A stretch of 64,000 bases of DNA from Humibacter sp049446075. Lineage in GTDB: Bacteria; Actinomycetota; Actinomycetes; Actinomycetales; Microbacteriaceae. The position numbers and the translations under genes were made by a program. The notes beneath the pieces were generated by a model that saw only the letters and a list, made by a program, of their open reading frames with translations, searched no databases and was not told the origin of the DNA. The stretch is taken from assembly GCF_049446075.1 (NCBI RefSeq), contig NZ_JBMSEB010000001.1, positions 62,001 through 126,000 on the forward strand, in the 5' to 3' direction. Shown here piece after piece: positions 25,364-34,300 of the stretch (its first letter is position 1; each line of letters opens with the position of its first letter).

Positions 25364-26278
25364 GTGTCCGCCGAATCGGAGGCAGGCGGTCGAGGCCACC
25401 TGCAGCGCCGTCCGCTGGGGAGCGGCGACGAATGGGTCGTGGGGCCCGACGGTCGCCGGTTCTGGGGAGCGTTCGGAGCGGCCGGACTGCTCGTGGCTCG
25501 CGAAGAGGCCGGCGTGCTGTTGCAGCACCGCGCCGAGTGGAGCCATTTCGGTGGAACCTGGGGCCTTCCGGGCGGGGCCCGTCATCAAGGCGAGAGTGCG
25601 CGGGACGGCGCTGTGCGGGAGGCGACCGAGGAGGCGGGAGTACCGCCGGAGGTGGTACACCCGAGTTTCCTATCGCTCCTCGACCTCGGCTGGTGGACGT
25701 ACTCCACCGTCGTTGCGCGTGCCGACTCCGCGTTTCCGCCCGTCATCGGCGATGCCGAGAGCATCGAGGTGCGCTGGGTTCCCGTCGACGAGGTGGCGGC
25801 GCTGCCCCTGCACCCGGGGTTCGCCGCCAGCTGGCCGGTTCTTCGCACCGATCTCTTCCGCAACCCGGTCGTCGTGGTCGATGCCGCGAACGTCGTCGGC
25901 TCACGGCCCAACGGCTGGTGGCGAGACAGGGCGGGGGCCGCTGAGCGTCTCGTACAACGCCTCGCCGCGCTGGATGACCGTGGGTGGCCGGCCGACGTGC
26001 TCGGCCTTGCGCACGACCTGTGGTGGCCGACCACGGTCGTGGTGCTGGAGGGCGAGGCGAACAGCATGTCCGACCCGGGTTATGAGCACCCGCCAGTCAT
26101 CGTGCGCGCCGGTTCCGACGGCGACTCCGCGATCGTCGCGCACGTGGAGTCGCTTTCCGACCCCACGCAGGCCATCGTGATCACCGCCGACCGAGGGCTC
26201 GCAGGCCGGGTCGAGAACCTGGGCGGCAGCACGGCGTCACCTGGCGCGCTCTGGCGCGCGATGGATGCCCTCGGCTGA
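25364..26278 (+). CDS. NUDIX hydrolase fused to a NYN/PIN-like domain
   Basis: This 304-residue protein has a complete NUDIX box in the N-terminal half (GARHQGESARDGAVREATEE followed by AGV, fitting GX5EX7REUXEEXGU), so it likely cleaves a nucleoside diphosphate-X compound. After residue ~165 a second domain starts with VVVVDAANVVGSRPNGWWRD and ends with GDSAIV and VITADRGLAGRV. The spacing of these Asp residues resembles the metal-binding acidic residues of NYN/PIN-like ribonucleases. The GTG at 25364 follows the previous stop by 2 bp and has only a weak ribosome site. The fusion hints at a role in RNA or modified-nucleotide turnover; this is inference. Confidence 0.85.
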   Translation: MSAESEAGGRGHLQRRPLGSGDEWVVGPDGRRFWGAFGAAGLLVAREEAGVLLQHRAEWSHFGGTWGLPGGARHQGESARDGAVREATEEAGVPPEVVHPSFLSLLDLGWWTYSTVVARADSAFPPVIGDAESIEVRWVPVDEVAALPLHPGFAASWPVLRTDLFRNPVVVVDAANVVGSRPNGWWRDRAGAAERLVQRLAALDDRGWPADVLGLAHDLWWPTTVVVLEGEANSMSDPGYEHPPVIVRAGSDGDSAIVAHVESLSDPTQAIVITADRGLAGRVENLGGSTASPGALWRAMDALG

Positions 26279-26300
26279 AACCTCGTCGCGTCTCACTCGC

Positions 26301-26792
26301 TCAGGCGGTCGCGCCGTTCCTCGTTTCGTGCGCATCGACCTGTTCGGCACCGTCGTTCGAGAGCGACACCTTCCACTTGACGAGCGAGCGCACGGTGGCG
26401 CTGCTGTCCTCGGCCAGGCGCGCCATGGCATCCTCTGGCACGAAGTAGTTCACCGCGACCCAACCGCGCACCATCTCAGAGCGGTCGCCGGCGAGCTCAC
26501 GCAGCACGTCGCACGGGGTGGCCTCGTTGCGCGCGACGCAGGCCCGCACGCCTTCGTCCGGGTCGTGAGCCAGGGTTTCGAAGAGGTCGTGGGGCGTGTT
26601 GTAGCTGCTGGCGACGCTCTGACGGATCTTCGGATTATCGTCGCGAGCCAGAAGGCGCAGGCGTCTGATCTTGCTTTCCGTGACCGGCGGCATGGGGTGC
26701 AGCGCGGCGACCTCTTCCGACGTCAGCATCGCGGGCGCGGCGCGCCGCATGGCTTCGCGCTGGGCAGGTGTATTGAACCGGATGCACGACAT
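26301..26792 (-). CDS. Leucine-rich-repeat-variant (LRV/HEAT-like) protein
   Basis: This protein of 163 residues consists mainly of three to four helical repeats of about 24-25 residues with the pattern D-x-x-x-VR-x-x-VA-x-N-x-x-TP-x-D-x-L-x-x-LA. Examples are DPDEGVRACVARNEATPCDV and DRSEMVRGWVAVNYFVPEDA. Such alpha-solenoids act as binding scaffolds. There is no signal or catalytic motif. A basic N-terminal segment precedes the repeats. The partner is unknown and the neighbours give no clue. Confidence 0.75.
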   Translation of the reverse strand: MSCIRFNTPAQREAMRRAAPAMLTSEEVAALHPMPPVTESKIRRLRLLARDDNPKIRQSVASSYNTPHDLFETLAHDPDEGVRACVARNEATPCDVLRELAGDRSEMVRGWVAVNYFVPEDAMARLAEDSSATVRSLVKWKVSLSNDGAEQVDAHETRNGATA

Positions 26793-26847
26793 ACGCCAAG
26801 GCTAGCCGCGGCCTACGACGTCCAGAGGGATCGGAGCGCGCGTGTGC

Positions 26848-27669
26848 TCAGCCCGCTGCGACGCCTCGGCGTCGTCGCGGCAGCCAGGGCACGACGGCAG
26901 AGGTCCGAGCCTGGTAGTCGGCGTACTCCGGATAGCGAGTGCGGGAGATGCTCTCGGTGAAGATGGTCGACCCGACGAACGTCGCCGTGAGCAGTACGGC
27001 GCCGATCACGGTCCACTGCAGCACGGAGCGAGCGGCGATCGCTCCGAAGAAGAAGATCACCCACCACTGCCCGAGCTCGAAGAAGAAGTTCGGATGCCGG
27101 GAGAAGCGGAACAGGCCCGACTGCAGAAAACGGGGCTGCGGCTTGCGGCCGGAGGCGAGCTCTGCGGCCTTCCAACGGTGGAAGTCCCACTGCTGCTGAT
27201 CCGCGGCAGTCTCGCCGAACAGGAACGCGAGGAACACGACAACCGCCACGACGTCGAGCACGGTGAACGGCGTCTGATGCTCGTACGCCGTCCAAGCGGG
27301 AGTCGTGAACAAGAAGATGAGCACGTTCTGGTACACGACGATGAACAGCAGGTTGAAGAGGAACCACTTCCAGCCCGCGATGCGGCTGCGCAGGTGCGCC
27401 CACCGGTAGTCCTCTCCGCCGGGGGCATACCCGCCCTTCCTGGCGAAGTTGAACGTGAGGCGTGCACCCCAGAGCGTGACAAGGGCGGCCATCACATCCA
27501 AGCGCACGTCCGACAGGTGCGCCGCGATCGCGTACACCCACACGTAGAAAACGGGGACGACCGACCAGATGCGGTCCACCCATGAGTACTCCGCGGTGAG
27601 TAGCGAGAGCACCCAGGTCGTCACGCAGACGACGGCGAGGATCCACAGGCAGACGATCACGGGGGACAT
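26848..27669 (-). CDS. DUF1295 (steroid 5-alpha-reductase-like) membrane protein
   Basis: This 273-residue integral membrane protein has about six hydrophobic helices and the C-terminal family signature FLQSGLFRFSRHPNFFFELG, then YPEYADYQART. The fold is shared with 5-alpha-reductases and isoprenylcysteine methyltransferases, but the substrate of bacterial DUF1295 proteins is mostly unknown. The ATG at 27669 is chosen because a TAGAAT -10 box ends 7 bases before it, implying a leaderless mRNA. An earlier in-frame start would fall inside the promoter. Confidence 0.85.
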   Translation of the reverse strand: MSPVIVCLWILAVVCVTTWVLSLLTAEYSWVDRIWSVVPVFYVWVYAIAAHLSDVRLDVMAALVTLWGARLTFNFARKGGYAPGGEDYRWAHLRSRIAGWKWFLFNLLFIVVYQNVLIFLFTTPAWTAYEHQTPFTVLDVVAVVVFLAFLFGETAADQQQWDFHRWKAAELASGRKPQPRFLQSGLFRFSRHPNFFFELGQWWVIFFFGAIAARSVLQWTVIGAVLLTATFVGSTIFTESISRTRYPEYADYQARTSAVVPWLPRRRRGVAAG

Positions 27670-27726
27670 GTACCGAATTCTAGGGCCGCACTCAGGTAAC
27701 AAAGGGTCGCACTAAGATTGCGAGGC
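27670..27726. promoter_or_regulatory. Compact divergent leaderless promoters
   Basis: Only 57 bp separate two divergent start codons. On the minus strand TAGAAT is followed by 7 bases and ATG (27669). On the plus strand TAAGAT (27713-27718) is followed by 8 bases and GTG (27727). Neither gene has a ribosome binding site, so both are probably leaderless. The -35 regions must overlap. Confidence 0.5.
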
Positions 27727-28359
27727 GTGGCACAGGCATCCGGCGCGGTCTCCTCTCGGGTGCTCACCATCCCCAACGTGCTGAGCTTCTTCCGGCTCGC
27801 CCTTGTTCCCATCTTCCTGTGGTTCGTCATCGCAGGATGGGATGCCGTCGCCCTCCTGGTGCTCGTCGTCGCGAGCGTCACCGACTTCTTCGACGGTTTC
27901 CTGGCGAGGCGGCTGCGGCAGGTCTCTCGCCTAGGTCAGCTGCTCGACCCGGCAGCCGACCGCCTGTACATCTTCGCTGCGCTCATCGGTCTCGCCTGGC
28001 GCGAGCTTCTGCCCTGGTGGCTGGTCGCGGCCATCGTCGCCCGCGACGTGATGCTGCTGGTGCTCGGCATCGTGCTCGCGAACCACGGTCACGGCCCGCT
28101 TCCCGTGCACCATCTCGGCAAGATCGCGACGTTCGCGCTGCTCGTAGCGCTTCCCGTTCTCATGCTCGGCGAGGCTTTTCCGGTCATCGCCTGGGCCTCC
28201 CAGCCGGTCGGCTGGGCCATCGCGCTGTGGGGTGCCTTCTTGTACTGGTGGGCAGGCATCCTCTACCTCAGGGAAACGGGCCGCGTCGTTCGGGGTACGC
28301 CTGTCCCCGCGGGTGCGGCATCCGATACGCTTTCGGGAGAGGAGGTCGACGGTGGCTGA
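27727..28359 (+). CDS. CDP-alcohol phosphatidyltransferase (PgsA2-like)
   Basis: This 210-residue membrane enzyme of phospholipid synthesis has the full family motif DG-x2-AR-x8-G-x3-D-x3-D, seen in DFFDGFLARRLRQVSRLG followed by QLLDPAADR near residues 58-85. It has about five to six membrane helices. It transfers a phosphatidyl group from CDP-diacylglycerol to an alcohol; the acceptor cannot be read from sequence. The order with garA and ftsR matches M. tuberculosis pgsA2-garA-Rv1828. The GTG start at 27727 fits a leaderless mRNA, and the stop overlaps garA by 8 bp. Confidence 0.88.
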   Translation: MAQASGAVSSRVLTIPNVLSFFRLALVPIFLWFVIAGWDAVALLVLVVASVTDFFDGFLARRLRQVSRLGQLLDPAADRLYIFAALIGLAWRELLPWWLVAAIVARDVMLLVLGIVLANHGHGPLPVHHLGKIATFALLVALPVLMLGEAFPVIAWASQPVGWAIALWGAFLYWWAGILYLRETGRVVRGTPVPAGAASDTLSGEEVDGG

Positions 28360-28819
28360 GCTGAACAACCCGAACCGCGAACCACACGACTCGGGCGACA
28401 CGACCGCCGGTTTCGGTGAGGACTTCGCCACGGCGATGAACGCCCAGGCGGCCGGTGTGACCCCCGAAGAGCGCGAGGCGATCAAAGCCCTGCCGAGCGG
28501 GTCGGCGCTGCTCGTCGTTCGGCGCGGACCGAACACCGGTGCGCGCTTCCTGCTCGACGCGGATGTGACGACTGCTGGCAGACATCCAGACGCTGACATC
28601 TTCCTCGACGACGTCACCGTCTCGCGGCGTCACGCCGAGTTCATCAGGCACGGCAAAGCGTTTGAGGTGAAAGACCTCGGGTCGCTCAACGGGACCTACT
28701 TCGACGGCGTCCGCGTCGAGAGTGCGGTGCTGACCGACGGGGCGGAGGTTCAGGTCGGAAAGTTCCGGCTCACCTTCTACGCGGCCCGTTCCGATCTGGA
28801 CGCGTCGGCGTCGGCCTGA
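28352..28819 (+). CDS. garA: GarA/OdhI FHA-domain metabolic regulator
   Basis: This 155-residue forkhead-associated protein binds and inhibits 2-oxoglutarate dehydrogenase and adjusts glutamate metabolism when unphosphorylated. The FHA core shows TAGRHPDADIFLDDVTVSRR, then DLGSLNGTYFDGVRV. Near the N-terminus, DTTAGF (Thr17-Thr18) sits where GarA/OdhI have ETTSVF, the twin threonines phosphorylated by PknB/PknG. The match to that motif is partial after TT. The GTG start has GGAGG upstream and overlaps the phosphatidyltransferase stop. A PASTA kinase that could act on it lies at 40.5-42.5 kb. Confidence 0.92.
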   Translation: MAELNNPNREPHDSGDTTAGFGEDFATAMNAQAAGVTPEEREAIKALPSGSALLVVRRGPNTGARFLLDADVTTAGRHPDADIFLDDVTVSRRHAEFIRHGKAFEVKDLGSLNGTYFDGVRVESAVLTDGAEVQVGKFRLTFYAARSDLDASASA

Positions 28820-29526
28820 TGGCTCGCGAGTCCCAGGCGCGCGGTTCCGCGGTCGCCCGCGGACCCGCCCTGCTGAGCATCGGGCAGGTGCTGGCGCAGC
28901 TCACACCCGACTTCCCCGACCTTGCACCTTCGAAGCTGCGCTTCCTCGAGGAGCAGGGTCTTGTGACGCCCGCGCGTACCGCGTCGGGTTACCGAAAGTT
29001 CGGTGCAGACGACGTGGAGCGGCTTCGCACCATCCTCACCCTGCAGCGTGATCATTACCTGCCGTTGAAGGTAATCCGCTCCTATCTCGCCGAGCAGGAT
29101 GCCGGCCGCACGCCCATCCTGTCCGGCACGGTCGGCCCGACCCGTCCGACCATGCTCTCCACCGGCAGGCGGTTCAGCCGCGACGAACTGCTCAGTGAAG
29201 CGGATGCTTCGCCCGCACTTCTGCAAGAGGCCGTTGCGGCCTCGCTCATCGTGCCGTCAGAGGTGTACGGCGAGGATCAGCTCACCGTGCTCAAGGCTCT
29301 TGTCGAGCTACACCGGTCCGGCATCGAGCCGCGCCACCTTCGGGGCCTGAGGGCGTCCGCCGAGCGCGACATCGGACTCATCGAGACGGCGCTGGCACCA
29401 GTGCTTCGGCGTCGCGACGCCAGCGCGCGGGCTCGTGCCGGCGAACTGGGACGCGAACTCGCCGACGATCTCGAGACCGTGCGATCGAGCATCGTGCGCG
29501 CCGCGATCGCGCGGCTCGCCCCGTGA
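28819..29526 (+). CDS. ftsR: FtsR-like MerR-type regulator
   Basis: This 235-residue regulator has a MerR helix-turn-helix (LSIGQVLAQLTPDFPDLAPS, then KLRFLEEQGLVTPARTASGY) and a longer C-terminal region than typical MerR proteins. By family and by position directly after garA it corresponds to C. glutamicum FtsR, an activator of ftsZ, and to M. tuberculosis Rv1828. It overlaps garA by one base (TGATG). A likely target is the ftsZ promoter at 59.7 kb, where an inverted repeat is present. Confidence 0.85.
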   Translation: MARESQARGSAVARGPALLSIGQVLAQLTPDFPDLAPSKLRFLEEQGLVTPARTASGYRKFGADDVERLRTILTLQRDHYLPLKVIRSYLAEQDAGRTPILSGTVGPTRPTMLSTGRRFSRDELLSEADASPALLQEAVAASLIVPSEVYGEDQLTVLKALVELHRSGIEPRHLRGLRASAERDIGLIETALAPVLRRRDASARARAGELGRELADDLETVRSSIVRAAIARLAP

Positions 29527-29570
29527 TCGGAAACTGGCGACGACACGCCGGTCCATTCGGGCGGATGTCA

Positions 29571-29599
29571 TTGATCGCCTCAGCCGGCACGGTTACCGT
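29571..29599 (+). promoter_or_regulatory. Promoter of the second MerR gene
   Basis: TTGATC (29571-29576), a 17-bp spacer and TACCGT (29594-29599) form a reasonable housekeeping promoter 52 bp upstream of the ATG at 29651. The gene can therefore be transcribed independently of garA-ftsR. Confidence 0.5.
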
Positions 29600-29650
29600 G
29601 GAACGTGCGCCGCTCGTCAGAGAGGTGCTGCCGGGTGAGAGGGAAAGCGC

Positions 29651-30199
29651 ATGACTGAAGTCCGTCGGAACGACGACTCTCGCTACGACCTCGGCCTGCT
29701 GTTCACAGACGGTCTCCCGGAGATGGACGATGTCGCCGGCTACCGCGGTGCGGTCGCGGCCCGTGCTGCGGGCATCAGCTACCGGCAACTGGACTACTGG
29801 GCGCGCACTGGACTCGTCGAGCCGACGGTACGCGGCGCGGCTGGAAGCGGATCGCAGCGGCTGTACGGGTTCAGAGACATCCTCGTGCTCAAGCTCGTCA
29901 AGCGACTGCTCGACACCGGCATCTCACTGCAACAGATCCGTACTGCCGTCGAGCAGTTGCGTAAAGAAGGCGTCAACGACCTGGCCCAAACCACGCTCAT
30001 GAGCGATGGTGCCAGCGTCTACCTGTGCACCTCGGATGACGAGGTCATCGACCTGGTCGGTAGAGGCCAGGGTGTGTTCGGCATCGCGGTCGGCAAGGTG
30101 CTGCGTGAGGTCGAGACGAGCCTCGTCGAGCTGGATGTGCAGGCATCCGATGCCATGGACGAGCTCGCCCTCCGTCGAGCCGCCAAGAAGATCTCCTAG
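29651..30199 (+). CDS. MerR-family regulator (Rv1830-like)
   Basis: This 182-residue regulator has its helix-turn-helix displaced about 25 residues from the N-terminus (YRGAVAARAAGISYRQLDYW, then RTGLVEPTVRGAAG). The recognition wing SQRLYGFRDILVLKLVKRLL and a C-terminal effector region follow. It matches the last gene of the garA-Rv1828-Rv1829-Rv1830 block of actinobacteria. The bifunctional-nuclease gene (Rv1829) that normally lies between the two regulators is missing here: only 124 bp separate them. GAGAGGGAA precedes the ATG. Target genes are unknown. Confidence 0.87.
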   Translation: MTEVRRNDDSRYDLGLLFTDGLPEMDDVAGYRGAVAARAAGISYRQLDYWARTGLVEPTVRGAAGSGSQRLYGFRDILVLKLVKRLLDTGISLQQIRTAVEQLRKEGVNDLAQTTLMSDGASVYLCTSDDEVIDLVGRGQGVFGIAVGKVLREVETSLVELDVQASDAMDELALRRAAKKIS

Positions 30200-30214
30200 C
30201 GGCGAAGCGCGCCT

Positions 30215-30338
30215 CACCGTGGGTTGAGTAGCGCGAAGCGCAGGTTCCACCGTGGGTTGAGTAGCACGCGAAGCGCGCGTACCGAAACCCCCGCACCCGA
30301 CCCGGTTTCGATACGCGACTTCGTCGCTACTCGACCAC
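30215..30338. repeat. Intergenic hairpin repeat (TTTCGATACGCG type)
   Basis: An 18-base direct repeat (caccgtgggttgagtagc, at 30215-30232 and 30248-30265) leads into a long imperfect inverted repeat. The core CGCGTACCGAAACC is mirrored by GGTTTCGATACGCG after a ~12-base loop. Outside it, GGTTGAGTAGC (left) mirrors GCTACTCGACC (right). Similar GGTTTCGATACGCG...CTACTCGACC repeats are common between genes in Microbacteriaceae. It lies between convergent merR and parA genes and may terminate transcription in both directions. Confidence 0.65.
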
Positions 30339-30360
30339 CGGTATCGAGAGCCTCGGCCAG

Positions 30361-30445
30361 TTGTGCTCGCGGCCGCGCGCTCAACAACATTCCCTCGCCT
30401 GGGTCGAGCGAGCAAGCTCGCTCGGCTCTCGGCTCAGTCAGTTGT
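30361..30445. repeat. Copy A of an ~85-nt two-hairpin intergenic element
   Basis: From TTGTG to TTGTC this element holds a GC-rich palindrome CGCGGCCGCG (30368-30377), the conserved spacer TCAACAA, and a 20-base inverted repeat CGAGCGAGC-AA-GCTCGCTCG (30405-30424). The tail CTCTCGGCTCAGTC follows. A second full copy lies at 42570-42655 with different but still self-complementary arms. The right end overlaps the last codons and stop of parA, for which the hairpin could be a terminator. Confidence 0.7.
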
Positions 30446-31241
30446 CTGCGTACTCGCCCATGCGTGCTGTGCGCAGAACGCGCTCGAGCAGCATGTCGAA
30501 GTTGTGCGCCATCTCCTGTGCGCTCTCGCCCGGCCACACGTGCAGCGGCTTCGCTGCTCCCTGCGCCTGCTGCAGCGAGGTGCGCTCCGGCAGCTGCGGC
30601 GAGAGCACGAGTGGGCCGAACATGTCGCGGAGCTCCTTGATGCGGAACTGATGCTCCAGAGACTGGATGCGCGCGCGGTTGACGATGATGCCGAGTGGCT
30701 GCAGCCTGGGGGAGAGGCCGCGCCTGATCTCTTCGATGGCGCGCAGGGCACGATCCGCGGCCGCCACGGAGAACAACCCGGGCTCGGTGACCACGGATAC
30801 GCGGTCGCTCGCGGCCCATGCAGTGCGGGTGAGTGCGTTGAGGGAAGGGGCGCAGTCGATGAGCACGAGATCGTAGTCGTGTTCGACGTTCGCGAGCGCC
30901 TCTTCGAGCTTCCAGATGTCGCGAATGGAGGGATGCGGACCATCGAAGTTGATCGCAGAAGGGCTGCCGATCATGACATCGACCTTGCCCGGCCGTCCAC
31001 GCGTCCAGCCACTGGGCGCGATCGCGGCCCGCACGACCTTCTCTTTAGGGGATGCCAGTACATCGGCCACATTGAGGTGGCCGGCGATCGCGATATCCAT
31101 GCCGGTGGAGACATCCGACTGCGGGTCGAGATCCACGACGAGGGTGCGCAGCCCCTTGGCGAAAGCGGCAGAGGCCAGCCCCAAAGTCACGGTCGTCTTG
31201 CCGACACCGCCTTTGAGGGAACTGACGCTGAGCACATGCAC
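30438..31241 (-). CDS. ParA/MinD-family ATPase (orphan)
   Basis: This 267-residue deviant-Walker ATPase has SSLKGGVGKTT at residues 8-18, LVVDLDPQSDVSTGMDI and DLVLIDCAPSLNALT. ParA-type proteins move DNA or protein cargo on the nucleoid. No parB gene or parS-like cluster is adjacent, so it is an orphan and probably not the chromosome-segregation ParA. The GTG at 31241 is chosen because homologues begin just before the Walker motif and a TAACGT box ends 8 bases upstream, again suggesting a leaderless mRNA. It is divergent from pyc, and its end runs into a repeat element. Confidence 0.85.
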   Translation of the reverse strand: MHVLSVSSLKGGVGKTTVTLGLASAAFAKGLRTLVVDLDPQSDVSTGMDIAIAGHLNVADVLASPKEKVVRAAIAPSGWTRGRPGKVDVMIGSPSAINFDGPHPSIRDIWKLEEALANVEHDYDLVLIDCAPSLNALTRTAWAASDRVSVVTEPGLFSVAAADRALRAIEEIRRGLSPRLQPLGIIVNRARIQSLEHQFRIKELRDMFGPLVLSPQLPERTSLQQAQGAAKPLHVWPGESAQEMAHNFDMLLERVLRTARMGEYADN

Positions 31242-31320
31242 AAGAGGCAACGTTACCGTCAGTAGTCTTGGAGAACCTAACCGTTCGCTGAGCGGCGCGT
31301 GCCCCGCCAGAGAGGCTCTC

Positions 31321-34300
31321 ATGTTCACGAAGATCCTGGTCGCCAACCGCGGGGAGATTGCCATCAGGGCGTTCCGTGCGGCTTACGAACTCGGTGCCCG
31401 AACGGTCGCGGTGTTCCCCTACGAGGACCGCAACTCGATGCACCGGCTCAAGGCGGACGAGGCGTACGAGATCGGCGAGGCCGGGCATCCGGTGCGGGCA
31501 TATCTCGATGTCGACGAGATCATCCGGGTCGCCAAGCAGGCCGGCGCCGATGCGATCTATCCCGGCTACGGGTTCCTCTCCGAGAACCCCGAATTGGCCG
31601 AGGCCGCTGCCGCTGCAGGCATCACCTTCATCGGCCCGAATGCCGATGTGCTGCGCATGGCGGGCAACAAGGTCACGGCCAAGGAGCACGCCATCGCAGC
31701 CGGCGTGCCGGTGCTCGCCTCGACGCCGCCGTCGCGAGACGTCGACGAACTCCTCGCGGGCGCGGAAGCGATCGGCTTTCCCATCTTCGCCAAGGCGGTG
31801 GCAGGCGGAGGCGGGCGCGGAATGCGCCGCGTGAACACCATGTCGGAGCTCCGTCCCGCGCTCGAGGAGGCCATGCGTGAGGCGGACAGCGCGTTCGGCG
31901 ATCCGACCATGTTCCTCGAGCAGGCGGTGCTGCGCCCCAGGCACATCGAGGTGCAGGTCCTCGCCGATGCCACCGGCCACACAGTGCACCTCTTCGAACG
32001 CGACTGCTCCGTGCAGCGACGACACCAGAAGGTGCTCGAGATCGCGCCGGCGCCCAACCTGCCAGACGACATCCGTCGGTCGCTCTATCGGGATGCCATC
32101 GCGTTCGCCGAGTCCATCGGCTACGTGAACGCGGGAACCGTCGAATTCCTGCTGGACACAGCGGGGGAGCGCGCAGGACAGCACGTGTTCATCGAGATGA
32201 ACCCGCGCATCCAGGTGGAGCACACGGTCACGGAAGAGGTGACCGATGTGGACCTGGTGCAGTCGCAGATGCGCATAGCCGCAGGGGAGACCCTTGCCGA
32301 CCTCGGTTTGCACCAGGAGAAGATCCAGCTGCACGGCGCCGCCATCCAGTGCCGCATCACGACAGAGGATCCCACCCAGGGGTTCCGGCCGGACACGGGC
32401 ACAATCACGACCTACCGCTCGCCCGGTGGCGGCGGCATCCGGCTGGACGGCGGCACGGTTGCCGCCGGTGCGCAGATCAGTCCGCACTTCGACTCCATGC
32501 TCGCGAAGCTCACCTGCAGGGGACGCGACTTCGGCGCGGCTGTGCTGCGCGCACGACGGGCCCTCGCCGAGTTCCGCATTCGCGGAGTGGCCACCAACAT
32601 CCCGTTCCTCCAGGCCGTGCTCGACGACCAGTCGTTCGTCGAAGGCGACCTGAGCACGTCGTTCATCGAGGAGCGACCGCAGCTGCTGCGCGGACGCGTG
32701 TCGAAAGACCGCGGCACGAAGCTGCTGAACTGGCTCGTCGACGTGACGGTGAACCAGCCGAACGGATCGAGGCCGCTGGGCCCGGACCCCGTCGCGAAGC
32801 TGCCGGACGTCGACCTCACCGAGCCTGCCCCCGACGGCTACAGGCAGCGGCTCCTCGCGCTCGGCCCGGCCGCGTTCGCGGCGGACCTGCGCGCGCAGAC
32901 CGCACTCGCGGTCACAGAGACGACGTTCCGCGACGCCCATCAGTCGTTGCTCGCCACTCGCGTGCGCACCAAAGATCTGCTCGCCGCCGCGCCATATGTC
33001 GCCAGGCTGACCCCGCAACTGCTCTCGGTCGAGGCATGGGGAGGCGCCACCTACGATGTGGCCCTTCGGTTCCTCGGCGAAGACCCATGGGAGCGGCTCG
33101 CCGCGCTCCGAACGGCGCTCCCGAACATCAACATCCAGATGCTGCTGCGCGGACGTAACACGGTGGGCTACACCCCGTATCCCACCGAGGTGACGGATGC
33201 CTTCGTGCGCGAGGCCGCATCGACGGGCGTGGACATCTTCCGCATCTTCGACGCGCTCAACGACGTGAGCCAGATGCGGCCGGCCATCGACGCCGTCCTG
33301 GAGACCGGAACGGCTGTCGCGGAAGTGGCCGTCTGCTACACGGGCGATGTTCTCGACCCGGCCGAAGACCTGTACACGCTCGACTACTACCTCCGCCTGG
33401 CGGAGAGCATCGTCGCCTCCGGCGCGCACGTGCTCGCCATCAAAGACATGGCCGGCCTGCTGCGCCCAGGCGCCGCCGAGTTGCTCGTTCGATCGTTCCG
33501 GCAGAACTTCGACCTTCCGGTGCATGTGCACACACACGACACGGCGGGTGGTCAGCTCGCCACGCTCCTGGCGGCCAGCGCGGCAGGCGCCGATGCGGTA
33601 GACGTCGCGAGCGCACCCATGGCGGGCACCACCAGCCAGCCGTCGGCATCCGCTCTCGTCGCGGCCCTTGCGCACACCGAGCGGGACACGGGCATTCCGC
33701 TGAAGAACGTGACGGACCTCGAGCCGTACTGGGCGGCGGTGCGCGGCCTTTATGCACCATTTGAATCCGGCCTGCCCGGCCCGACCGGACGCGTTTACAC
33801 GCACGAGATCCCTGGCGGGCAGCTCTCCAACCTGAGGCAGCAGGCAAAAGCCCTTGGCCTGGCCGACGACTTCGAACTCATCGAGGACATGTACGCGGCG
33901 GCCGACCGCATCCTCGGCCGCATTCCGAAGGTCACCCCGTCATCGAAGGTCGTCGGCGACCTGGCTCTGCACCTGGCGGCGGTGCACGCCGATCCGGACG
34001 ACTTCGAGAAGAACCCCCAGAAGTACGACGTGCCCGACTCGGTCGTCGGTTTCATGGCCGGTGAGCTCGGCGACCTTCCGGGCGGTTGGCCCGAGCCGTT
34101 CCGCAGCAGGGTCCTTGATGGCAAGAACGTGCGCATCGGGGTGGCCGACCTGTCTGAAGACGACAGGGCCGGCCTCTCGGGCGATTCGGGCATACGGCGG
34201 ACCACGTTGAACCGTCTGCTGTTCCCGGGCCCCGCCAGGCAGTTCGAGCAGGTGCGGGAGCTCTTCGGCGACGTGTCCGTTCTCGACACGGCCGACTACC

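Noticed and set aside
30215..30265. Two direct 18-mers with 33-bp period as a CRISPR start
   Set aside because: Only two copies, embedded in a longer inverted repeat common between genes in the family; no cas genes in the window.
31045..33804. A 919-codon open frame on the minus strand
   Set aside because: It is antisense to pyruvate carboxylase and arises from high-GC third positions; the carboxylase has all expected domains.
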